Below, piece after piece: positions 53,200 to 61,300 of a stretch of DNA of 64,000 nt. The stretch comes from Mucilaginibacter mallensis (GTDB taxonomy: Bacteria > Bacteroidota > Bacteroidia > Sphingobacteriales > Sphingobacteriaceae). Numbering within the stretch: position 1 is the first letter of the stretch; each line of letters opens with the position of its first letter. The stretch covers positions 3,348,001 to 3,412,000 of the forward strand of contig NZ_LT629740.1 of the NCBI RefSeq assembly GCF_900105165.1. Direction: 5' to 3'. The position numbers were made by a program, and so were the translations under genes. The notes under the pieces were generated by a model that saw only the letters and a program-made list of their open reading frames with translations, searched no databases and was not told where the DNA came from.

Positions 53200-54159
53200 T
53201 TAGTTTGTCGCTTTTCTCTTCTCCTCCAGTAAATTATATAACTCAACAGCCTTATTAAGGTTTGATGGCACGTGGTGGGTAACTTTTTCAGAAAAAATCT
53301 CACCTTGTTTTTTGGAATGATATCGACTTCTTTCCGTCATATTTAAAACATCCTGCGGTGTGAGTGTTGTTTTTGTAAAAGCTGCAATCTTTTCAATCAT
53401 CTGCATTGCACCTTCATTATAATTCAGGAGCAGGCATTGGTCATCCACATCTGCAATTTCAAGGCATTTTTTAAAATAACTTTCAATTACCGCGGCCAGG
53501 TAAGCATCCGGGCTCATATTAGCCACCTTATTGGCATCAAGCCCAAACAATTGTGGTTCAATTAACCCATTTACAGCCTGCATACCGGGTTGCTTGCGGT
53601 GCGAGTTGAACACCTCATCTGGCTTGCGATACAGTATAATAAAAGGAACATCAGGATAAAGCTTCCTCAACTGTTCATAAAAAAACAAATGCCAGCTATC
53701 TGTTTTAATAAATAGGTTCTTTTCCTTATTGGGCCGTTTTTGTCCGTAATATTTTACAGCATCAGTAAATAGCATTGCAATTGCAGCCTGATTAAATTCC
53801 GGGTATTTGTAAGGCAAACGCAGTATGTCATCAAAAAAAGGAACTTCAGCAAGAACTATATTTTCATCCAACGTGGCCAACAGCTGCGAAATTAGTGTTG
53901 AGCCACAGCGCGAAATATGAAAAATAAAAGCCGTTGGTTCTATTGCTGATACCCCTCGCGTCCACTCCGCTATCATCATTAAATCACTAACCGATGATAT
54001 GGCAGCATGGCGGCCATCCAGCCCCCTGCATTTTAAAATAGTTTCATCAAAAAATGGTTCAATAAATGGTTCGCCATAAGTATTTAGCCAGCAGCATTTG
54101 ATCTGGCCATCAACTGCTAACAATTTGTACGGGACCCAATTAAGTGGAAAATCAAGCAT
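53200..54159 (-). CDS. PAPS-dependent sulfotransferase-like protein
   Basis: A 319-residue sulfotransferase-family protein. The 5'-phosphosulfate-binding loop is FHISRCGSTLISQLL (about residues 80-94), and FIILYRKPDEVFNSHRKQPG (about 178-197) fits the 3'-phosphate-binding Arg/Ser region. It would move sulfate from PAPS to a hydroxyl or amine. No signal peptide, so it acts in the cytoplasm before any export. It is the last gene of a four-gene minus-strand operon and overlaps the upstream hydroxylase gene by 8 bp, which indicates coupled translation. The acceptor is unknown. Confidence 0.8.
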   Translation of the reverse strand: MLDFPLNWVPYKLLAVDGQIKCCWLNTYGEPFIEPFFDETILKCRGLDGRHAAISSVSDLMMIAEWTRGVSAIEPTAFIFHISRCGSTLISQLLATLDENIVLAEVPFFDDILRLPYKYPEFNQAAIAMLFTDAVKYYGQKRPNKEKNLFIKTDSWHLFFYEQLRKLYPDVPFIILYRKPDEVFNSHRKQPGMQAVNGLIEPQLFGLDANKVANMSPDAYLAAVIESYFKKCLEIADVDDQCLLLNYNEGAMQMIEKIAAFTKTTLTPQDVLNMTERSRYHSKKQGEIFSEKVTHHVPSNLNKAVELYNLLEEKRKATN

Positions 54160-54841
54160 GATCTTTATTTAATTGTCGTTCCATATCATCAGCCAATGCG
54201 TTTGATGTAGACGTATTTTGTATGCGCAACTCTTTAATTACCATTAAAAGTTGAGGATCAAGTTCATTTTCTTTAATTGAAATTACAGCAGATGACTCAA
54301 TAAGTCGCGTTAACCAATCATTCACCTTACAATCAACAACAAGGTGAATCCTGTCTGTAGTGCCTTTGTTTGTCACGCTATGGGGTAAATGCGCATTCAT
54401 ATACCAGCAGTCGCCCACATCCATTATTACGCGCTCACCATCTACATAAAACTCAACACCCGGGTTGGTAAACACCGGGAAATGCAAACGGACTTCATGC
54501 TGTTCAAAAAGCAAGCCTTCATCTATATGCTCTTTAATAATTGCTCCGGTCTGCAAGTTTAAAAAACGTACAGACATCACCGGGCAATTAAACCCTGAAA
54601 GTAATTTAATGACCGATGGAAAACGTGACATATATATAGTATCCCGGTATTCCAACTCTCCCATCAATTCAGGTATGATAGTTTCGTGCTTCCCTTCTAC
54701 CGATCGTAAAGCAATACCTTTCCATGAGCCCGCATAATACGAGGTATTAAAATGGGGCAGCCACTCTGCTTTTATTGTTAATAATTCGCTTTGGGTAAGC
54801 TCAGCATCAAACGGTAGCGATAATTTGGCATATCGGATCAT
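54152..54841 (-). CDS. Aspartyl/asparaginyl beta-hydroxylase-like dioxygenase
   Basis: A 229-residue double-stranded beta-helix oxygenase resembling the Asp/Asn beta-hydroxylase family. Putative iron ligands are H105 and D107 (IKEHIDEGLL) and H154 (LPHSVTNKG), with R164 (DRIHLVVDC) as likely 2-oxoglutarate anchor; VRLHFPVFTNPGVEFYVDG is characteristic. Some family members use a modified iron site, so the residue assignment is tentative. Known family substrates are Asp/Asn side chains of proteins or free amino acids. No signal peptide. It sits between the HExGH protein (12 bp) and the sulfotransferase (8-bp overlap). Confidence 0.85.
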   Translation of the reverse strand: MIRYAKLSLPFDAELTQSELLTIKAEWLPHFNTSYYAGSWKGIALRSVEGKHETIIPELMGELEYRDTIYMSRFPSVIKLLSGFNCPVMSVRFLNLQTGAIIKEHIDEGLLFEQHEVRLHFPVFTNPGVEFYVDGERVIMDVGDCWYMNAHLPHSVTNKGTTDRIHLVVDCKVNDWLTRLIESSAVISIKENELDPQLLMVIKELRIQNTSTSNALADDMERQLNKDHA

Positions 54842-54853
54842 AAAAGCGCTCTA

Positions 54854-55351
54854 TTAGTTTTCACGAAGCCAGCGTATCATTTTCGGATATGGCGGCTTGT
54901 TTAATTCCCTGGCTTTTTGCTCATCATAGCACATGCCAGCCCATTGCAATAAGGGTAGTCCTACAAATCTGCCTTCAGCAAAATTTTGGATGATATTTTC
55001 ACTTTCACCCTTATATCCTTCAGTATGAAAAACAAAAGCCGGGTCAATATCAAGATGTATACAAGCGGCATATGACCATGCCAATGTCATCATCTCCCCG
55101 CCCTGGTTTAAATCATTATTTGGCAGGATATCACTCATCGTTTTACGCAGTTCAGGTGGCATGGTTGCCAAATGCCCGGCTTCATGAAGAATATCCCCAG
55201 GATATAACAGCTTTTCGGTATCAATAATAAGCTTACCATCTTCCAGTTGCAAACCAGGCAAAAAGGTATGGCCGTTTATGGGCCGTATAATTACTTTTAT
55301 ACCCACCGATCCTAAAAAGCGAATAATATTATCTATTGGCGCGGTGCTCAA
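54854..55351 (-). CDS. HExGH metallopeptidase-like protein of unknown family
   Basis: A 165-residue protein with the motif DILHEAGHLATMPPE (H56-E57-x-G-H60), a zinc-site arrangement seen in several metallopeptidases. It is preceded by a short beta-rich region (VIIRPINGHTFLPGLQLEDG) and followed by a helical part with GGEMMTLAWSYAA, where E103 or E104 might be a third ligand. No signal peptide or membrane helix. I do not recognise the family. It lies 10 bp after the phosphoesterase gene and 12 bp before the hydroxylase, firmly inside the operon. It could process or protect a substrate of that system. Confidence 0.7.
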   Translation of the reverse strand: MSTAPIDNIIRFLGSVGIKVIIRPINGHTFLPGLQLEDGKLIIDTEKLLYPGDILHEAGHLATMPPELRKTMSDILPNNDLNQGGEMMTLAWSYAACIHLDIDPAFVFHTEGYKGESENIIQNFAEGRFVGLPLLQWAGMCYDEQKARELNKPPYPKMIRWLREN

Positions 55352-55361
55352 TGCAATAAGT

Positions 55362-56315
55362 TTATACTAATACAGATTGCTCTTTTATTAAACGCAAACC
55401 TGCAAATGAGGTTGCGAATTTTTGCCCGTATGGCTGGCCGGGCACTAAATACCGGGCATCAATATGTGATTTTTGCTTTCCGTTGCTAAAGCTGAATACG
55501 GTTTTGCCTATCATCAGGCCATTCCATGCAGCCTGACTAATGATCACCTCGTGTTTATTTTTATTTTGCATCACCAACTGACCATTCATCAATTCCTGAT
55601 TATGGCCACTAATTATCATATCAATATGCTCCGACTCACGCGCCAGCATCTTATTATCAGGATTACCATTTTCCTGCTGACATCCTAAATGCGAAAGACA
55701 GATAACCAGATCGCAGTGTTCATCCTCTTTAAGCTGTTTTGCCATTTTATTGGCACATTGTATGGCATCGTTATAAAACACGCCTGCAACCTGCTGGCCA
55801 ACACCTGTAATACCTATTTTATATTGCCCACTATTAATTATGATATAAGGCTTTACAAGCTCGCCTAACTTATTATTAAAATGGTAGTTGCAATTCACCA
55901 GCGTAAACTCCATTAGCGGCACAAGCGCTGCTAAATGATCCTGCCCAAATGCAAGTTCATGATTACCTATAGCCGCTGCATGATAGCCCATGGCATTCAT
56001 AGTATGAATTACTTCTCTTTGCTGCGCAACGCTGTTTGACCGATCTAAAAAATCCCCGCCATCCAATAACAGGCCATCTGTTTCCTGGTTATTGAGCATG
56101 GTTTTTATTTGCTTCAGACCGCCCATATTATTATATACGGCATCAATATTACCATGTAAATCATTAGTATGATAAATAGTAACATCAGTTTTGGCAGTAT
56201 ATAAGGTATTAATGCGCTTACTGATGGTAGCCATTGAATTCATTGGCTTGCTTAATGCAGCTATGCCGGCCACTAATGACATTTGACTGAGAAATAACCT
56301 GCGCTGATTGTTCAT
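55362..56315 (-). CDS. 5'-nucleotidase-like metallophosphoesterase with Tat-type signal
   Basis: A 317-residue calcineurin-like phosphoesterase equal to the N-terminal catalytic half of UshA-type 5'-nucleotidases; the C-terminal substrate domain is missing. Metal-site motifs are IYHTNDLHGNID, LLDGGDFLDRS, AIGNHELAFG, LVICLSHLGCQ and MIISGHNQEL. The N-terminus NNQRRLFLSQ plus a hydrophobic stretch is a Tat-like signal, so export in folded form is likely. It is the first gene of the minus-strand operon. In a sulfation operon a nucleotidase could remove 3'-phosphoadenosine-type products, but its predicted export argues against that role for PAP in the cytoplasm. Confidence 0.82.
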   Translation of the reverse strand: MNNQRRLFLSQMSLVAGIAALSKPMNSMATISKRINTLYTAKTDVTIYHTNDLHGNIDAVYNNMGGLKQIKTMLNNQETDGLLLDGGDFLDRSNSVAQQREVIHTMNAMGYHAAAIGNHELAFGQDHLAALVPLMEFTLVNCNYHFNNKLGELVKPYIIINSGQYKIGITGVGQQVAGVFYNDAIQCANKMAKQLKEDEHCDLVICLSHLGCQQENGNPDNKMLARESEHIDMIISGHNQELMNGQLVMQNKNKHEVIISQAAWNGLMIGKTVFSFSNGKQKSHIDARYLVPGQPYGQKFATSFAGLRLIKEQSVLV

Positions 56316-56629
56316 TTGGGTTTATTTGGTATTTAAATGTATTAAATAATTTTTTAGAAAACACAAAAAAACTTTTGCCCCTGCATCAACCTGATAAACA
56401 ACTGTTTATTAATTAAAATCTTTTAATAATAACCTTGTTCATTTTTAAGCCTAACTAAAAATAAATGTGTTTATATTAAAAAAAATAACAATAGCGATAT
56501 TTTATTTACACACACTTAAAACACTGATTATCAGTATATTTTTTCAAAAAAAATTTCCAAAAATGTAAAATATGAAGAAAAATATCTTTAATATTGATTT
56601 ATAATATTAACCAATTATAACCTAATCTT
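56316..56629. promoter_or_regulatory. Divergent AT-rich control region of two operons
   Basis: This 314-bp region separates the minus-strand enzyme operon from the plus-strand collar-adhesin operon and must hold both promoters. It is very AT-rich. A near -7 box TATCTTTA (56583-56590, one mismatch) lies 40 nt before the collar gene; a small palindrome ACTGATTATCAGT lies near 56522. I see no exact TAnnTTTG box on either strand and no coding frame. Shared regulation is inferred from layout. Confidence 0.5.
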
Positions 56630-57175
56630 ATGAATCCACTTTTAGCAATGATCTTTGCATTTGGCAGTAATTTTGCACCACAAGGGTTTTTATTTTGCTC
56701 CGGGCAGCTTTTATCAATATCCAGCAATGCGGCTGTATTTTCTCTTTTAGGTACTACGTATGGCGGTAATGGTATAAATACCTTTGCTCTGCCAGATCTG
56801 CGTGGCCGTGCTCCGATTGGCCAGGGACAAGGGCCCGGCTTAAGCAATTATGTTTTAGGGCAAGCCAGTGGTACTGAAAACACTTCTATTCTTATAAGTA
56901 ACTTACCATCACATACGCACACGCTTAATGTAAACAATGGCACGGGAACCACTGGTATACCCGGCACTACCACCTATTTATCAAAAGGGCCAGTAACCGG
57001 TTCAGGGCCTACTGCTGAGGTAGGGAAAATTTATACCACTACTGCACCCAATACAACTTTGGCCGGAAATGCTATTGGCCTTACAGGCAGCAACATCCCA
57101 ATTAGTATTCTGCAACCATACCTTGCAGTCTCTTATATCATAGCAATGTTTGGTATTTTCCCATCCAGAAACTAA
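56630..57175 (+). CDS. Phage tail collar domain protein (MdpB-like)
   Basis: A 181-residue tail-collar protein of the kind called microcystin-dependent protein in bacteria. The N-terminal MIFAFGSNFAPQGFLFCSGQL, LSISSNAAVFSLLGTTYGG and the FALPDLRGRAPIGQGQGPG segment are diagnostic, with NLPSHTHTLNVN for the fibre-like middle and a C-terminal QPYLAVSYIIAMFGIFPS. It lacks a signal peptide. These domains are trimeric fibre parts in phages, but no other phage gene is near. It is first in a plus-strand operon, 27 bp before the binding-protein homologue. Function in bacteria is not established. Confidence 0.9.
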   Translation: MNPLLAMIFAFGSNFAPQGFLFCSGQLLSISSNAAVFSLLGTTYGGNGINTFALPDLRGRAPIGQGQGPGLSNYVLGQASGTENTSILISNLPSHTHTLNVNNGTGTTGIPGTTTYLSKGPVTGSGPTAEVGKIYTTTAPNTTLAGNAIGLTGSNIPISILQPYLAVSYIIAMFGIFPSRN

Positions 57176-57202
57176 TCATTTAGCTTAGTAATTTTCATTA
57201 AA

Positions 57203-58366
57203 ATGGCAAAGCCAATAAAAATAGGTTTCTTAACACCCTATTCGGGTGTTTATCCGTTTTATGGCCATCATTTAATGGCTGGCATACTATTGGGCTTATA
57301 CCCGGGAGTTGTAAAACAGGATGAAATACAATTTATACCTGTTTATACCAAAATGGGCGATGCCGCAAGTGTATCGGAAGCGGTTAACAAATTTATTTTT
57401 TTTGACCAGGTTGATATGATCTCAGGATTGATCAGCTATAAATCAATACCAGATATAGTACCGGTAATTGAATCTTATAATAAACTGGCATTCTTTTTTG
57501 ATTTAGGTGAGTACATTCCTTATTTCAATCATTTAAGTCCGCGTATATTTTATTCTTCACAGCAGATCTGGCAATCACAATATGCCCTGGGTCACTGGGC
57601 ACATAAAGAATACGGTGGCACCGGCATTATGGTAATGCCTGTATATGAAGCCGGTTATCACCTGAGCGGCGCCTTTTATAAAGGGGCTTGTGTTGCCGGA
57701 GCTGAACAAATGGGCCTGCACGTTATCCCGCGTGATCCCACGGATATAAAAAGATTGAATCTTGATGGCTTTTTTAGCGAAATAAAAAAGAACAAGCCTT
57801 CATATATAAATGCCGTTTTTGCAGGTACTATGGGGACCGAGTTTTTAAAAGCATGGCGTGAATCTGAATTTCACAAACTGATTCCCCTAAGCGTAGTGGA
57901 AAATATGGCATATGATGATATCCTGGAGGATATAGCCGGGCTCGACCTGGAATTACATGCCGCCATATCATGGAACCGCAATGCCGAAAACCCCCATAAT
58001 AAAGAATTTGTAAAGAAATACGAAAACACCGCCGGCCAAATGGCAAACATTTATGGTTTACTCGGCTATGAAGCCGGCCTTGCACTTAAGGAAGTTAAAT
58101 CACATATGCTAAAAGGTGATTGGAACATAGCTATGGCCCTCCTTCAAAAGGAATCAGTGGTTGGGCCAAGGGGCGAGCGTAATTTTTATCCGTTATCCGG
58201 TTTTTCATTACCGGTAATTGATGTGGTTTCTATCAAAACATCATCAAAAAAGATCTATAAAACAGTAATAAGTCAGGGCAATGGCTTAAAATTCGATTCA
58301 CCGGATTTTAAAGAGATTCATGAGGAAAGTGTAAGTGGCTGGCAAAACCCATACCTGTGTATATAA
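57203..58366 (+). CDS. Signal-less periplasmic-binding-protein (LivJ/AmiC-like) homologue
   Basis: A 387-residue type I periplasmic binding fold of the branched-chain amino acid/urea (Peripla_BP_6) group. It opens directly with KPIKIGFLTPYSGVYPFYGH, includes VSEAVNKFIFFDQVDMISG, GHWAHKEYGGTGIMVMPVYE and YGLLGYEAGLALKEVKSH. There is no signal peptide: the first strand of the fold starts at residue 3, and no ABC permease or ATPase is adjacent. It may be a cytosolic ligand sensor like AmiC, or leave the cell by another route. It is 27 bp after the collar gene and 13 bp before the giant adhesin, clearly one operon. Confidence 0.82.
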   Translation: MAKPIKIGFLTPYSGVYPFYGHHLMAGILLGLYPGVVKQDEIQFIPVYTKMGDAASVSEAVNKFIFFDQVDMISGLISYKSIPDIVPVIESYNKLAFFFDLGEYIPYFNHLSPRIFYSSQQIWQSQYALGHWAHKEYGGTGIMVMPVYEAGYHLSGAFYKGACVAGAEQMGLHVIPRDPTDIKRLNLDGFFSEIKKNKPSYINAVFAGTMGTEFLKAWRESEFHKLIPLSVVENMAYDDILEDIAGLDLELHAAISWNRNAENPHNKEFVKKYENTAGQMANIYGLLGYEAGLALKEVKSHMLKGDWNIAMALLQKESVVGPRGERNFYPLSGFSLPVIDVVSIKTSSKKIYKTVISQGNGLKFDSPDFKEIHEESVSGWQNPYLCI

Positions 58367-58379
58367 AAACCAAAAAAGT

Positions 58380-61300
58380 ATGAAAACATTATTTACAAAA
58401 GGTTTTTACATTGTTTCAGCAATAATTCTTTTTATTGGAACAGCGTTGCCTGCCCGTGCACAATTTACGAACGTTACACTCTCAACAAATGCCCTGGCAA
58501 CTGCGTTAGCAAAAGACGCCAGCGGTAATATTTATGCCTTACAAACTGATGCCAGCGGCACACAGGGCGAAGTTGTAAAATATACCAATGGCACAGGCGC
58601 TCCTACCGTAATTTATGATGGATTTCCGGATAATGACCAGCAAGGTGATTACGGCACAGGCCTTGTTGTAACCAGCACCGGTGATATTTACTTCACTACT
58701 GATAACGATGGCCCCACCCTGCCTTATGGCAATATCATTAAACTAAAGTTTAATGGCGGCACATCATATACAGCGTCAGTTTACCAAACGGGAACTGCAA
58801 GCTTAGGGTATTATTCCGGCCTTGCTATTGATGCAAGCGATAATATATATGCTATACAATATAATATAAATGCCGATGGCGGCAACAGCGGGATCGGCGC
58901 CTATGAAGTTGTTGAATATGCCGCCGGCAGTGCTGCAGGTTCAGCCGGTACTGTTTTATATGATAAGTTAGATGCAGTTGGCTTACTCAGCGGCTTTTAT
59001 TATACTCCTCCTGCAGGTCTGGCGGTAAACTCTCTCGGTGATGTTTATGTTGCTGATGCTTTTGATGATGATGGCGCTAATAATGATGGCGGCCATATTT
59101 ATAAACTAACAAAAGCAAGCTCATACGCGGTGTCAACCGTATCCACTAATCAATATGCAACCTCCTTAGCAGTTGATGCTGCTAACAACTTGTATGCTTC
59201 ACAGGTTAATACTTACCCGGCTTATGCCTTGGTAAAATACACCAATGGCACAGGTACGCCAACAAATATTTACACCGGTTTAAGCAGTGATAGTTATGAT
59301 TTCCCTTATGGTATAGCCATAATAAGTCCAACAAATATTTATGTGAACGATGGCGGCACCAATGGCACGACTGATAACCAGGGAAATATTATACAATTAA
59401 TTGGCATACCAGCTACACAAGCCACCAATGTAGTCTTCACTAACACTACAGCAACCGGCACTACCGCCAGTTGGACAAATGGCAGCGGTGCTTCAAGGGC
59501 TGTATTTATAACACAGGCATCAACGGGCAGTCCGGCACCTGTAAATAGCACTACCTACACTGCTAATACAACATACGCATCCGGCACACAAATTGGTGGC
59601 AGCGGATGGTATTGTGTATATAATGGCACGGGCTCAACAGTAAACATTACAGGCCTTACAGCAGGTAATACTTACCGGGTAATGGCTGTTGAATATAATG
59701 GCCCTGCCGGCAGCGAAAATTATCTTACAACAACAGGCACTAACAATCCTAACAATGTAAGCCCTGTAGCCTCTGCAACTATTAGCTCTATCAACCTGGT
59801 AACAACAAGCCCAACCAATGCCATCTCAGTTCAATATACTGTAACTTTTGGCGCGGCAGTAACAGGGTTATCAACAAGTAATTTTTCATTAACAACTACA
59901 GGTGGTATTAGCGGTGCAAGTATTACATCAATCGCAGGCTCTGGCACAACCTATACAGTAACTGCTAATACAGGCACAGGAGATGGAACTATCGCATTAA
60001 ACCTTGCCAATGCTACAGGCTTGAGTCCGGGCATAAGTACAACCCTGCCGTTTGCGGGCCAGGCTTATACCATAGATAAAACGGCCCCTCTTGCAACCGG
60101 TCTTCTTTATGCTTCAAATAACACAAACAGCGCTTTTGCCAAAACGGGAGATATTGTAACCCTTAAATTCAGCACAAATGAAGCTGTACAAACGCCAACG
60201 CTTACCATAGCCGGGCATTCAGTCACAGTATCAAATTTAGGTGGAAATAGTTATTCCGGAAGTTATACCATGACTAGTAGCGATGCTGAGGGGAGAATAC
60301 CATATGTAGTTCAGTTTACGGATCTGGCCGGGAATCAAAGTTCATATAATGATCTCGCCGCAGGTGATCTGGTTACGTTTGATAAAACTGCACCAACAGT
60401 TACCATTGGTAGCCCCTCAGTAAGCAGTACCTCAACGGGCCCCGTAACCTACACCGTAACCTATGCTGATGTCAATTTTAACACTAGTACCCTGGCGACA
60501 GGCAATGTTTCGCTTATTACTACAGGTACAGCCGCAGGTACTGTTGCCGTAACCGGATCAGGCACAACATACACGGTAAGCATTTCAAGCATTAGCGGTA
60601 CCGGAACTCTGGGTATTTCCATAGGTGCCGGAACAGCATCAGATCTGGCAGGAAATCTGGCACCAGCATCAGGCTCATCGGCAACTTTTACTGTCGCGCC
60701 GTCATTAACCCCGCAAACTATTACTTTTAATGCACTGCCCACTAAAACCTATGGCAATGCCGATTTTGCGCCCGGCGCAACCAGTACCAACAGCGGTACA
60801 CCGGCAATTACCTATAGTAGCAATAACACAGCAGTAGCCACCATAGTAAGCGGCAATATTCATATAGTAGGTGCTGGTACAGCACATATTACTGCCTCAC
60901 AGGCAGGCGATGCTACGCATTCAGCTGCAACCAATGTTACACAATCATTAACAGTTAACCAGGCCCCATTAACCATTACTGCCAATAACCAAAGCTCAAT
61001 TTATGGCGCGGCATTACCCGCACTTACAGTCAGTTACAGCGGTTTTGTTAACGGTGATACCCAGGCAAGTTTAACCACGGCGGCAACTGCAAGCACTACA
61101 GCCACAGCAGCATCTCCGACAGGTAATTATACAATTAATACAAGTGGAGCAGTTGACCCTAACTATGCAATAACTTATGGTCCCGGCACCTTAACCATCG
61201 GCAAAGCTGCATTAACTGTTACCGCTGATAACCAAAGCTCAACATATGGAGCGGCATTACCTGCACTTACAGTCACTTACAGCGGTTTTGTAAATGGTGA

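Noticed and set aside
56661..56676. Sigma54-like TGGCAG-N5-TTGCA inside the collar gene
   Set aside because: It encodes the conserved collar motif FGSNFA, is internal to the gene and has no transcription unit behind it; taken as coincidence.
56630..57175. Prophage or tailocin indicated by the tail collar protein
   Set aside because: No tail tube, sheath, baseplate, terminase or lysis gene is near; bacterial collar proteins commonly occur alone.
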